14,708 bases of DNA. It comes from Pirellulales bacterium. GTDB lineage: Bacteria; Planctomycetota; Planctomycetia; Pirellulales; Thermoguttaceae. Numbering within the stretch: position 1 is the stretch's first letter; each line of letters starts with the position of its first letter. The translations under genes were made by a program, and so were the position numbers. The notes under the pieces are model-generated. The model made no database searches, was not told the origin of the DNA, and saw only the letters and a program-made list of their open reading frames with translations. The DNA lies in assembly GCA_030642635.1 (NCBI GenBank), contig DAOWNK010000055.1, positions 1 through 14,708 of the forward strand, given 5' to 3'. Shown here one piece after another: positions 7,198-14,551 of the stretch.

Positions 7198-7225
7198 AGT
7201 ATATTGTCGCATTGTTTGTCGGCAA
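7198..7225 (-). promoter_or_regulatory. Candidate promoter for the formyltransferase-like gene
   Basis: On the minus strand TTGCCG (7225-7220) is followed after 16 bases by TATACT (7203-7198), a fair -35 and a 5-of-6 -10. Transcription would begin near 7191, giving a leader of roughly 37 bases to the ATG at 7154. Confidence 0.45.
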
Positions 7226-7247
7226 CCGGCAGCGGGTTTAACGCTTT

Positions 7248-7439
7248 AACGCGCCATGCAAGCACGGCGGCTAAATGGGATTGTTCTGGTTTTCGCTATT
7301 TTGCCTATTTTCGCTAAGCTACAAGTGGATGTCAAATAATCGACGTATCCCTGGTTTGCAATCCCGGATACACTGTGCGCGAATGGGTAGAGTTATCGGT
7401 AAAGACCCACATTTAGCCGCCGTGCTTGCACGGCGCGTT
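7248..7439. repeat. Long inverted repeat, 30-bp arms, 192 bp end to end
   Basis: The arms 7248-7277 and 7410-7439 are complementary at 29 of 30 positions and enclose 132 AT-richer bases with no gene. Each arm holds a smaller palindrome: GCCATGC-AA-GCACGGC on the left (one mismatch) and GCCGTGC-TT-GCACGGC on the right (perfect). A GCTTT lies directly outside the left arm (7243-7247) and one base outside the right arm (7441-7445), which could be an imperfect target duplication. The structure suits either a small non-autonomous mobile element or a pair of REP-like palindromes in opposite orientation. It sits in the upstream region of the nuclease-like gene and ends 23 bases before its ATG. Confidence 0.85.
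7290..7316 (+). repeat. Three tandem 9-bp units inside the inverted repeat
   Basis: TTTTCGCTA, TTTTGCCTA and TTTTCGCTA lie end to end. The outer two are identical and the middle one differs at two adjacent bases. The array is in the AT-rich interior of the 7248-7439 element, upstream of the nuclease-like gene. It could be replication slippage or a set of protein binding sites. Confidence 0.6.
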
Positions 7440-7462
7440 GGCTTTTGCGCACGGAGGCGTCT

Positions 7463-8695
7463 ATGTCGAACCGGTCTTTTCGCTTTGTTCATGCCGGTGA
7501 CTTCCACCTGGAGTTGCCGCCGCATGGGGTGGTCGAGGTGCCCGACCACTTGAGGGAGTTGTTCGTCGAGTCGGCCTGGTGGGCGGCCCAGCGGGTGTTC
7601 GATACGGTGCTGGCCGAGGAGGTCGAGTTCCTGGTGCTCACCGGCGATCTGCTCGATCCGCAACAGACCGGGCCGCGAGGACCGTTGTTCCTGGCCGAGC
7701 AGTTCGGTCGGCTGGCCGAACGTGATATTCCCGTCTATTGGGTCGGCGGTCGCGTCGATCCGCCGGACTCCTGGCCGTCGGCCGTTACACTGCCGGAGAA
7801 CGTGCACATGTTCCCGCGCAGCAGGCCGGAACAGTTTGTATACCAACGGGACGGCACACCGCTTGCCCGTCTGACGGGCGTAAGCCACGACCATAGTCGG
7901 ACGATCCACCACGGCGATTTCGATCCCGACCCGGCCGGACTGTTCTCCATCGCCGTAGTGCATGGATCGGCCGAGGCGGCTGCACTCCAGTCGCGCGGGA
8001 TACACTATTGGGCGATGGGCGGCCGGCACGACCGCAGCACGATGTTCAGCTCCCCACACGTTGCCCATTACCCCGGCAGCCCGCAGGGACGCCGACCGGA
8101 AGAGCACGGCCCGCACGGCTGCACGCTGGTGCAGGTCGACGAACAACACCGCGCCAGAACCAACCTGCTGCCGACCGACGCGATGCGGTGGTTGAGCGAG
8201 CGGGTGGTAATCGACTCCGAGACCACCAACGACGATCTGAAAACCTTGCTCCGCGAGCGGATGCACACGCTGGTCGAGATCAACCAGTCGGTCGACCTGC
8301 TGGTGAGTTGGACGGTGGCCGGCAACGGGCCGCTGTGTACGCAATTGCGTCGAGGCGCATTGGCCGTTGAACTAATAGACGCGTTGCGTGCCGAGTACGG
8401 CTTCGGTCCGCCGGCGGCATGGAGCCTGTCGATCCAGGTTGAGCCGGCGGCATCGCTTCCGCCGGAGTGGTACGAGCAGGAAACCATCCGCGGCGATTTC
8501 CTACGCACGATCCGACAGTTGCAAATCAACACCGGCGAGCCGCTCGATCTGGAATCGTACGTATCCGAGGAACACATGGCCGGTATCCTGGCGCCGGCGA
8601 TTGCACTGTCCGATGCAACAGCCCGCGAGCAAGTCTTGTGCGAGGCCGCACTGCTGGGCGTCGATCTGTTAAGCGGAGAGGAGGCTGAAGCGTGA
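7463..8695 (+). CDS. Mre11/SbcD-like (YhaO-type) metallophosphoesterase with degenerate active site
   Basis: The product is 410 residues from the ATG at 7463, preceded by GGAGG at 7453-7457. It has the calcineurin-like nuclease fold of SbcD/Mre11, which processes DNA ends with an SbcC/Rad50 ATPase. Motif I is HAGDFH (D13, H15) and motif II is GDLLD (61-65); both are intact. Motif III, normally GNHD, reads GRVD (96-99), so the bridging Asn and catalytic His are missing. The motif IV His is present (VHG, H168). Motif V, normally GHxH, reads GGRH (186-189), losing one metal ligand. The rest, including HYPGSPQGR and a C-terminal domain, looks like the YhaO subfamily. The stop overlaps the GTG start of the SbcC-like gene by 4 bp, implying coupled translation. 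Nuclease activity is doubtful; a structural or DNA-binding role is possible. Confidence 0.85.
   Translation: MSNRSFRFVHAGDFHLELPPHGVVEVPDHLRELFVESAWWAAQRVFDTVLAEEVEFLVLTGDLLDPQQTGPRGPLFLAEQFGRLAERDIPVYWVGGRVDPPDSWPSAVTLPENVHMFPRSRPEQFVYQRDGTPLARLTGVSHDHSRTIHHGDFDPDPAGLFSIAVVHGSAEAAALQSRGIHYWAMGGRHDRSTMFSSPHVAHYPGSPQGRRPEEHGPHGCTLVQVDEQHRARTNLLPTDAMRWLSERVVIDSETTNDDLKTLLRERMHTLVEINQSVDLLVSWTVAGNGPLCTQLRRGALAVELIDALRAEYGFGPPAAWSLSIQVEPAASLPPEWYEQETIRGDFLRTIRQLQINTGEPLDLESYVSEEHMAGILAPAIALSDATAREQVLCEAALLGVDLLSGEEAEA
8675..8684 (+). promoter_or_regulatory. Strong ribosome binding site fixing the GTG start of the SbcC-like gene
   Basis: GGAGAGGAGG lies inside the end of the nuclease-like gene, 7 bases before the GTG at 8692. 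It is the best Shine-Dalgarno match seen in the window and supports a GTG start that overlaps the preceding stop codon. Confidence 0.8.
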
Positions 8696-11600
8696 AGATA
8701 AACGGTTTGAAAATAGACGGATACGGCGTTTGGAGCGGGCTGGAGATTGAAAAGCTCTCCGACGGCGTGAACGTACTTTACGGTCCGAACGAGGCGGGCA
8801 AGACCACGCTGCTGCAATTTGTCCGCTCGATGCTATACGGGTTCTCGCCGAGCGGTCGCCGATACTTTCCGCCGGTCCATGGCGGACGGCCCGGCGGATC
8901 GATCGAACTGGCCGGCCCGAACGGACGATTCTGCCTCGACCGACACTACGACGAAAACGACGATGGTGCTAATGATGTCGGCAACCGGGAGCAACTAACG
9001 CTGACCGCCGCAGACGGCACTCGCCAAGGCGAACACCTGATAAAAGTTCTTCTTTCGCACGTCGACGAGGCGATATTCAATAATGTCTTCGCCGTCGGGC
9101 TGCGCGAGATGCAGGAACTCGGCTCGCTGGGCGACACGGAAGCCGCCGACTTGCTCTACAACATCACCGCCGGGCTGGATCGCGTCTCGCTGGTCGAGGT
9201 GATCCGCGAACTGGAAAACTTGCGGAATCGTATCCTCGACGGCGCCGGCGGGCAGTGTCAGATAAGCGAACTGCTTGCCCGACGCGAAAAACTCCGGCAG
9301 GAGATCGAAGAACTAGGACGGCTTACGCAACGCTACGGACGACTGGCAGCCGAGCAAAACTCTCTCCAGCGCGAACTAACACGGCTGGAAGAAGAGAACA
9401 ACGCGGTCGAGCACCAAGCTCGGGTAGTCGAGCTTGCAATCACGCTACGGGAGCGCTGGGCCAGGCGGTCTGCTCTGGACGACGAATTGTCTGTCTTGGG
9501 TGTGCCGGAGACTATGCCCGAGGACGCAGTGGAGCGGATCGACGTGCTTAACGCCCGGATTGAAAAACACAGCTGGCGGATCGGCCGGTTGCACAGCGAC
9601 CGCGAGCAGCTTCGTGCGGAAGCGGCCGAGTTGCCGATCAACGAGGCGTTATCGCGACAGTCGGCCAGGATCGAGGCGCTGCTGGAACAGGAGTCGTGGA
9701 TTGCCGACCTGCAAGAACAGATCGACAAACTGGAGGCGGAGATTGCAGAAATCGAAACCGCCTTGGCAACTGAACACAAGCAGCTTGGCCTTGGCAAGAA
9801 TGCCGAGCCTGGCGCGCTGCCACGCATATCGGCCGGCACGCTCTCGGCGATGCGCCCGCCGGCGCGCACCATGCGCGGACATCGGCAAGACCTCGTCAAA
9901 GCGAAGCAGGCCGTAACCGATGCGAACGAAACGGCGCGGTCGCTTGTCCGGCAAATCGAGGCCGGACTGGCGGCACGCGGCCGGCGCGACCTGGCGGAAG
10001 CCATGGACTGTGCAGGAGAACTGGTCTCGCAGCTTCGTCGCCGGTTGCAGATAGACGAACGCCTGGACGAAATGGGCCGATACCAAACCGAACTGGAAGG
10101 GCAGAGCCGGCAACTCGTCGACCGGCAAATGCTGCCCGTTTGGGTGCTGTTCGCCTTGGGAGCGGTCTTTGTGTTTGGCATGGTGTTGGTGATGGCAGGG
10201 CTGTTCATGCCGACCTCGATCACCGGTTCAGTCGGCTGGGCCTTGGCGGTATTCGGGCTGGCCGGCACAGGCGCCGCCGCCGGGGTGAAAGTCGTAATCG
10301 AGCGGTCCAATACCCGACAGCTCGATACGTGTCAAAAGCAGATCGGCATGTTGCAAATGCAGATCAAAACCGCCAAGGAGGAACGCGAGACCCTGGACGC
10401 CAAGTTACCACGCGGCGGCGGACCGATTGCCGTCCGGCTCGATGCGGCGGAAAGCGACCTGGCCGCGCTGGAGGAGCTTACCCCCTTGGAAACACGCCGC
10501 ACGGCGGCCCTGCAAGAGGCCGAGGCGGCGGCCCGACGAGTAGCCCAGGCCAAGTCCGACCTGGCCGCCGCCAGACGCCGGTGGAGCGAGGTGCTCACCG
10601 GCGCCGGCCTGCCCGGCGGCCTCATGCCGAAACAGGTGCGGCAGATCGCACGGCGATGCGACCAGATTGGCGAGTTGCAGCGCCGGCTCGCCGCTTGCCA
10701 CGAGGAACTTCAGCGCCGCCGCGGTGAATTCGATTCGCTGTGCGGCCGAATCCGCCGGCTCGTCGACGATGCCTGTATAGATGTCTCGGCGGATCGACCG
10801 GTCGAGCAGCTACGTCTGCTCGGCGAGGCGGTGGTCAGACAGGAGAGCCACGTCGAACGACACGGCGTGCTGCGGCGCCAGGCCGGGCAAATTCGACGCA
10901 AGCGAGCGAAACACGAAGCAGCCGTTTCAAAGTTCAAGCACCTGCGCCGGCGGTTGCTTCACGAATGCGGCGCCAACGACGAGCAGAATTTTCGCCGCAT
11001 GGCGGTCCAGGCGGCCCGTGCCGAGGTGCTCCGCCGGGAGCGCGACGTCGTGGCCGGCCAGATCAACGCCGCTATTGGAGGCATTTGCCCGGAAGATGCC
11101 GTCGAAGGGCTGCTCGAAGGTGACGAGGCCGAACGGCTGGAAGTCCTCCGCGACGAGATGCTGGATCGTTTAGGAGTGTTGGAAAATCAACTTCAAGAAC
11201 GGTTCGTAAAACGCGGACAACTCACCGAACAACTGAAAACCTTGGCCGACGATCGGCAGCTTGCCGACAAGCAGTTGGAGTCGGCCGTGCTGGAAAAGCG
11301 GCTCGACGATGCCGTGCGGCGGTGGCAGGTGTTGGCCGTGACGTGCCGGACGCTGGAAACGATCCGCGTAGTTTACGAGAAAGAACGCCAGCCGGAGACT
11401 TTGCAGGAGGCATCCGGCTACCTCGATCGTCTGACCGGCGGCCGCTACCGTCGTGTGTGGACGCCGCTTGGCGAGGACGTGCTAATGGTTGACGATGCGG
11501 AAGGGAACTCGCTGTCGGTCGAGGTGCTAAGCCGCGGCACTCGCGAGCAACTGTTCTTGGGCCTGCGTTTGGCCTTGGCCGCTTCGTACGCCCGGCATGG

Positions 11601-12000
11601 GGCGCCGTTGCCGCTGGTGCTGGACGACGTGCTGGTCAACTTCGACGCCGATAGGGCGAAGGCCGCCGCGGCGGTGCTGCGGGATTTCGCCGCCGCCGGA
11701 CACCAACTACTGGTGTTTACCTGCCACGAACACATACTAAAACTGTTCAAGTCGTTGAAGGTTCCCGTGAGCCGCCTGCCCGACAATGCGGAAGCTGACC
11801 CCGCGCCGGTTACCTTTGAACAGCCGGCCAAGAAATCGTCTCGGAAGAGCAAGCGGTCGGCCCGAAAGCCGAAAGTCGTTGAGGAGCCGCAGGAAGAGGA
11901 GCTTGTCGAGGACGAGGAGGATGCCGACTGGTCGGAGGACGAATTCGACGAAGAAGAATATGATGATGAATACGACGACGACACCGCCGAGGCGGCGTAG
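8692..12000 (+). CDS. SbcC/Rad50-like (YhaN-type) coiled-coil ATPase with membrane hairpin
   Basis: The product is 1102 residues with split ABC-ATPase ends and a long coiled-coil middle, the plan of SMC/Rad50 proteins. Walker A is GPNEAGKTT (31-39), the signature is LSRGTREQ (946-953), and Walker B with the following D-loop region is LPLVLDDVLVNFD (973-985). Residues about 483-545 contain two hydrophobic segments (PVWVLFALGAVFVFGMVLVMAG and WALAVFGLAGTGAAAG) where SbcC/Rad50 would have the CxxC zinc hook. This matches YhaN-type proteins and implies membrane anchoring at the hinge. The C-terminus adds a basic stretch (about 1047-1062) and then a highly acidic tail of about 40 residues rich in Asp and Glu. 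It should work with the nuclease-like partner encoded just upstream, probably in DNA-end handling or chromosome maintenance near the membrane. Confidence 0.88.
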   Translation: MKINGLKIDGYGVWSGLEIEKLSDGVNVLYGPNEAGKTTLLQFVRSMLYGFSPSGRRYFPPVHGGRPGGSIELAGPNGRFCLDRHYDENDDGANDVGNREQLTLTAADGTRQGEHLIKVLLSHVDEAIFNNVFAVGLREMQELGSLGDTEAADLLYNITAGLDRVSLVEVIRELENLRNRILDGAGGQCQISELLARREKLRQEIEELGRLTQRYGRLAAEQNSLQRELTRLEEENNAVEHQARVVELAITLRERWARRSALDDELSVLGVPETMPEDAVERIDVLNARIEKHSWRIGRLHSDREQLRAEAAELPINEALSRQSARIEALLEQESWIADLQEQIDKLEAEIAEIETALATEHKQLGLGKNAEPGALPRISAGTLSAMRPPARTMRGHRQDLVKAKQAVTDANETARSLVRQIEAGLAARGRRDLAEAMDCAGELVSQLRRRLQIDERLDEMGRYQTELEGQSRQLVDRQMLPVWVLFALGAVFVFGMVLVMAGLFMPTSITGSVGWALAVFGLAGTGAAAGVKVVIERSNTRQLDTCQKQIGMLQMQIKTAKEERETLDAKLPRGGGPIAVRLDAAESDLAALEELTPLETRRTAALQEAEAAARRVAQAKSDLAAARRRWSEVLTGAGLPGGLMPKQVRQIARRCDQIGELQRRLAACHEELQRRRGEFDSLCGRIRRLVDDACIDVSADRPVEQLRLLGEAVVRQESHVERHGVLRRQAGQIRRKRAKHEAAVSKFKHLRRRLLHECGANDEQNFRRMAVQAARAEVLRRERDVVAGQINAAIGGICPEDAVEGLLEGDEAERLEVLRDEMLDRLGVLENQLQERFVKRGQLTEQLKTLADDRQLADKQLESAVLEKRLDDAVRRWQVLAVTCRTLETIRVVYEKERQPETLQEASGYLDRLTGGRYRRVWTPLGEDVLMVDDAEGNSLSVEVLSRGTREQLFLGLRLALAASYARHGAPLPLVLDDVLVNFDADRAKAAAAVLRDFAAAGHQLLVFTCHEHILKLFKSLKVPVSRLPDNAEADPAPVTFEQPAKKSSRKSKRSARKPKVVEEPQEEELVEDEEDADWSEDEFDEEEYDDEYDDDTAEAA

Positions 12001-12003
12001 GTG

Positions 12004-12040
12004 TTGCACGCCTTTAAGAAACATTATAATTATTGTGCAA
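12004..12040 (+). promoter_or_regulatory. Candidate promoter with flanking inverted repeat
   Basis: A perfect TATAAT (12025-12030) lies in the 75-base gap after the SbcC-like gene. TTGCAC at 12004-12009 is a weak -35 at a short spacing of 15. TTGCAC and GTGCAA (12035-12040) form a 6-bp inverted repeat around the -10, which could be an operator or simply a weak hairpin. Transcription would start near 12037, about 39 bases before the gene at 12076. Confidence 0.45.
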
Positions 12041-12075
12041 AAGCATCGACAACCAAGAAACAATAGGAACGGCAG

Positions 12076-12813
12076 ATGATCTCAATGTGGGCGTTGGTCG
12101 ATGAGAGCAACATCGAGTCGTATGCCGGCACGATCATTCTCCCCGCGCACCTTTCGCACCTTCACCTGGCGCCGTTTAAGTTCGCCTCGCAGGCCGGCAA
12201 TTCCGACGGCTGCGAACCGCTGGTAATCACCTACGTCGGCGAAGGCCGTTTCGAGGAATTCAGTCTATATCCGGCCGAGCACGCGCTGGGAATGATCGAG
12301 TTCGTCTGCCCGGGCATCGACACCTCGCGGGTGCAACTGCCGCAGGACGACGCGAGTTGGTCGTGGACACCATCCAACGATGCGCCGGGGCGAATGCGTA
12401 TCTTCTTCGCGCCGACCGTGCAGACGCTGAACTGCTCGGTCGGCCGACCGGTGGGGCAGGAGGCGTACGTTTCCGTATCTCGCGGGCACGCGTTTATCGG
12501 CCGATCTATCGTGAAATCGTATATCCAGGCGTGGCTTAGACGATTACGGATCGACCAGGACGATATACGGCTTGATTTTCCGACGCCGTCCAGCGGAATC
12601 GAATTTGTCGCAGGCGCCGTCGGCGGTGAGATGTTTCTGGACGACGAGACGGTGGCGGAAGACCTGATGCGATTCGCAGGGTTGGATTCCGCATTGGCGG
12701 ACGTCGGCGACTGCGTCGAGCCGGACCTGGACGCCGACTCGCCGACCAAGTGCGGCGTGTTCGACGACGGGGTATACATCCACCTGTCACAACTCGACGG
12801 TGAAGATATGTAG
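12076..12813 (+). CDS. Uncharacterised protein of 245 residues
   Basis: I do not recognise this protein. It is acidic, with no signal peptide, membrane segment or obvious catalytic motif. The N-terminal half looks rich in beta strands (MWALVDESNIESYAGTIILP, CEPLVITYVGEGRFEEFSLYP). The middle has YVSVSRGHAFIGRSIVKSYIQAWLRRLRI, probably strand then helix. The C-terminal part is rich in Asp and Glu and ends with GVFDDGVYIHLSQLDGEDM. The ATG at 12076 is supported by AGGA at 12065-12068, and an in-frame ATG at 12085 is a less supported alternative. It follows the SbcC-like gene by 75 bases but has a possible promoter of its own, so a functional link is uncertain. Its stop codon is the first three bases of the palindromic repeat at 12811-12863. 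Coding is supported by codon composition and ribosome site. Confidence 0.75.
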   Translation: MISMWALVDESNIESYAGTIILPAHLSHLHLAPFKFASQAGNSDGCEPLVITYVGEGRFEEFSLYPAEHALGMIEFVCPGIDTSRVQLPQDDASWSWTPSNDAPGRMRIFFAPTVQTLNCSVGRPVGQEAYVSVSRGHAFIGRSIVKSYIQAWLRRLRIDQDDIRLDFPTPSSGIEFVAGAVGGEMFLDDETVAEDLMRFAGLDSALADVGDCVEPDLDADSPTKCGVFDDGVYIHLSQLDGEDM

Positions 12814-12863
12814 GGTGTGTGAAACACACCAATCAAACTTCGTGGTGCGTTTCACGCACCCTA
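12811..12863. repeat. Paired palindromic repeat at a convergent gene junction
   Basis: Arms 12811-12831 and 12843-12863 (21 bases each, 11-base loop) are complementary at 19 of 21 positions, and the two differences allow G-T pairing. Each arm is also a hairpin: GGTGTGT-GAA-ACACACC on the left and GGTGCGT-TTC-ACGCACC on the right. The left arm has a T-A pair where the right has C-G, so each internal stem is perfect. The element supplies the TAG stop of the 12076 gene and sits 6 bases from the end of the converging gene. It could stop transcription from both sides, though no T-run is evident. Confidence 0.85.
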
Positions 12864-12869
12864 CAAACT

Positions 12870-13418
12870 TTATGATCGCAGTACCACTGCCCGATAACGT
12901 GCGCGAAAATCGACTGCTATCCAGAGCAAGTATGCGTTGCCGCCCAACGAAGCGAACAACACGAACAGCGTAAACGTCAACGGCATCCACGGCTTGGGTT
13001 CTTCTTGCGATGCGCTGAGTTGCTCATCACTCGGGTTCCATGCCGGCTGTGGCGACGCCGCCGCCCGGCGGGCAGCTCTATCTGCATCCAACTCAATTAT
13101 TGCAGCCGCCGGCTCGACGATCGGCCTGGTGGTCGGATTGCTCGGCAAAGTGTTCGGCACGTTCGAGGCGTCGAATTCCGGCGTGGGCGCCGGCGGAAGC
13201 TCTCGCGGCAGAGTTTCCGTGCCGACAGTGATTCGGTATCCCCGAACTTCCTTCACCGCCGGCGGGATGTCGCTTTCGACTGCCTCGCCGGAGCGGAGAC
13301 TGTCGAGCATGTGCGGCTCGATCTGGATCAGGTATTGCACCCCGCCGTCCGGCATCGGTTGCCAGCCGGCATTGATTCCCAACACCACCGCCGCTATGCA
13401 CAAAATGTTACTGCACAT
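12870..13418 (-). CDS. Planctomycete-type hypothetical membrane protein
   Basis: The product is 182 residues. It starts with a short hydrophobic stretch (CSNILCIAAVVLGINAGW), which may be a signal peptide or anchor. A conserved block follows (GWQPMPDGGVQYLIQIEPHM, then SDIPPAVKEVRGYRITVG) that I associate with small uncharacterised proteins widespread in planctomycetes. A Pro/Ala-rich linker of about 75 residues follows. A single membrane segment at about 146-168 (PLTFTLFVLFASLGGNAYLLWIAV) and a short basic tail end the protein. GGAGG at 13426-13430 fixes the ATG at 13418. It lies 19 bases downstream of the AI-2E-family gene and is probably in the same operon. The topology suggests a conserved N-terminal domain held outside or at the membrane by a flexible linker. 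Function is unknown. Confidence 0.8.
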   Translation of the reverse strand: MCSNILCIAAVVLGINAGWQPMPDGGVQYLIQIEPHMLDSLRSGEAVESDIPPAVKEVRGYRITVGTETLPRELPPAPTPEFDASNVPNTLPSNPTTRPIVEPAAAIIELDADRAARRAAASPQPAWNPSDEQLSASQEEPKPWMPLTFTLFVLFASLGGNAYLLWIAVDFRARYRAVVLRS

Positions 13419-13437
13419 GGAAAAACCTCCAGTTTAA

Positions 13438-14460
13438 TTATAACGTATCCAGTTCCGTATGCAGCATATTCAGTACGGTTTGCAGGAACACGACGACCAT
13501 CGGTCCGACGAATATGCCGATCGGCCCCAAGGCCGTCACGCCGCCCAACACGCTTAGCAACGCCAGCAGCGGGTGGAGGTTCGACCGCCCGTGCAGCACC
13601 AGCGGCTTGATGACGTTGTCGGCCATCGAGACTATCACCACGCCGTAAACCGCCAGCAGTACTGCCGGCAATAACTGCCCGTCGAAGAAGTACAGCCACA
13701 GGCAAACCGGCGCCCAGACGGCCGCCGCACCGATAAACGGCACCATCGCAAGCAGCATGGTCAGGACCATCAGCAGGAACACCGAGCCGACGCCGGCAAA
13801 GTAGAACCCGACGCCCGCCAAAATTCCCTGCACGAACGCCGAGAGCAACGTGGCGATCACCACCGTGCGGCTGATATCGGCGAACTGGCCGGCGAGCTGG
13901 TCCTCGTACTTGTCGTCCAGCGGCGAGAGGCGCATGACCGCACGGATCATCTCCGGCCCGTCGGCCAGAAAGTAATACAGCGAGACGATCATCACGAACA
14001 GCCCAAGCGACAGGTTCAACAGGAACTGGCCGGTGCCGAGCGCCAATGGGGTTAGAATCTCTTGGAGATTGCTGCTGATTTTCTCTTCGATCTCGGCCGT
14101 GTCCAGTTGCAGTCCGATCCGACCGCCAAACTCAGAGGCCGTCTCGGCGAGTTTTTTCAAATCGACGTCGTATGACCGAATGTTTCGGTAAATATCGACG
14201 CTTTCGGAGGCCGCTTGCAGCAGGATCAACAGCAGCGGAACGAGGAAGATCAGTATGATTGTGACGGTGGTCAGCCCGGCCGCCAGATGGTTGCGGCCCT
14301 TGCACCTGGCCTGAAACCAACGGTGCACCGGTCCGAACATTACCACCAGCAGCACGGCCAGGAACATCGGCAGCAGAAAATCGGCCATTACGCGAAAGAA
14401 CAGCCAGGCGATCACAAGCAGAATCGCCACCAATATGGAAAACGATACGATTCGAGACAT
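13438..14460 (-). CDS. AI-2E/PerM-family transporter
   Basis: The product is a 340-residue inner-membrane protein with about seven or eight hydrophobic segments. Paired helices at the N-terminus (FSILVAILLVIAWLFF, FLLPMFLAVLLVVMF) lead to a soluble helical region. The C-terminal core carries family hallmarks: VQGILAGVGFYFAGVG, then DNVIKPLVLHGRSNLHPLLA and GPIGIFVGPMVVV. Members include the AI-2 exporter TqsA and sodium/proton-linked PerM-like proteins, so the substrate cannot be inferred. The start at 14460 is preferred because AAGGAG (minus strand, 14475-14470) lies 9 bases upstream and the protein then begins directly with its first membrane helix. An upstream in-frame ATG at 14526 would add 22 polar residues. 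It is the first gene of a likely two-gene operon with the 12870 gene. Confidence 0.9.
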   Translation of the reverse strand: MSRIVSFSILVAILLVIAWLFFRVMADFLLPMFLAVLLVVMFGPVHRWFQARCKGRNHLAAGLTTVTIILIFLVPLLLILLQAASESVDIYRNIRSYDVDLKKLAETASEFGGRIGLQLDTAEIEEKISSNLQEILTPLALGTGQFLLNLSLGLFVMIVSLYYFLADGPEMIRAVMRLSPLDDKYEDQLAGQFADISRTVVIATLLSAFVQGILAGVGFYFAGVGSVFLLMVLTMLLAMVPFIGAAAVWAPVCLWLYFFDGQLLPAVLLAVYGVVIVSMADNVIKPLVLHGRSNLHPLLALLSVLGGVTALGPIGIFVGPMVVVFLQTVLNMLHTELDTL

Positions 14461-14498
14461 CAGTGGGGACTCCTTGCGTTGAGGTCGAACACATGTCA

Positions 14499-14513
14499 GA
14501 CTATTGTATAGTC
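14499..14513. promoter_or_regulatory. Perfect palindrome upstream of the AI-2E-family gene
   Basis: GACTAT-TGT-ATAGTC is a 6-bp inverted repeat with a 3-base centre, 38 bases upstream of the transporter start. On the minus strand it contains TATACAAT, a possible -10 element, so a regulator bound here could block transcription. No convincing -35 was found at the right distance, so the promoter itself is uncertain. Confidence 0.35.
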
Positions 14514-14530
14514 GGTGATTTGGCAAGTGG

Positions 14531-14551
14531 AGCTATCAGCTTTCAGCTTTC
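14531..14551. repeat. Three-unit heptamer repeat (AGCTATC, AGCTTTC, AGCTTTC)
   Basis: Three tandem 7-bp units lie upstream of the AI-2E-family gene. It is another short array with period 7 in this window. No function is evident. The remaining sequence to the window end shows no convincing gene, terminator or RNA. Confidence 0.65.

Noticed and set aside
7278..7409. Transposase remnant or small gene inside the inverted repeat
   Set aside because: The 132-base interior has no sustained frame with a ribosome site and no transposase motif.
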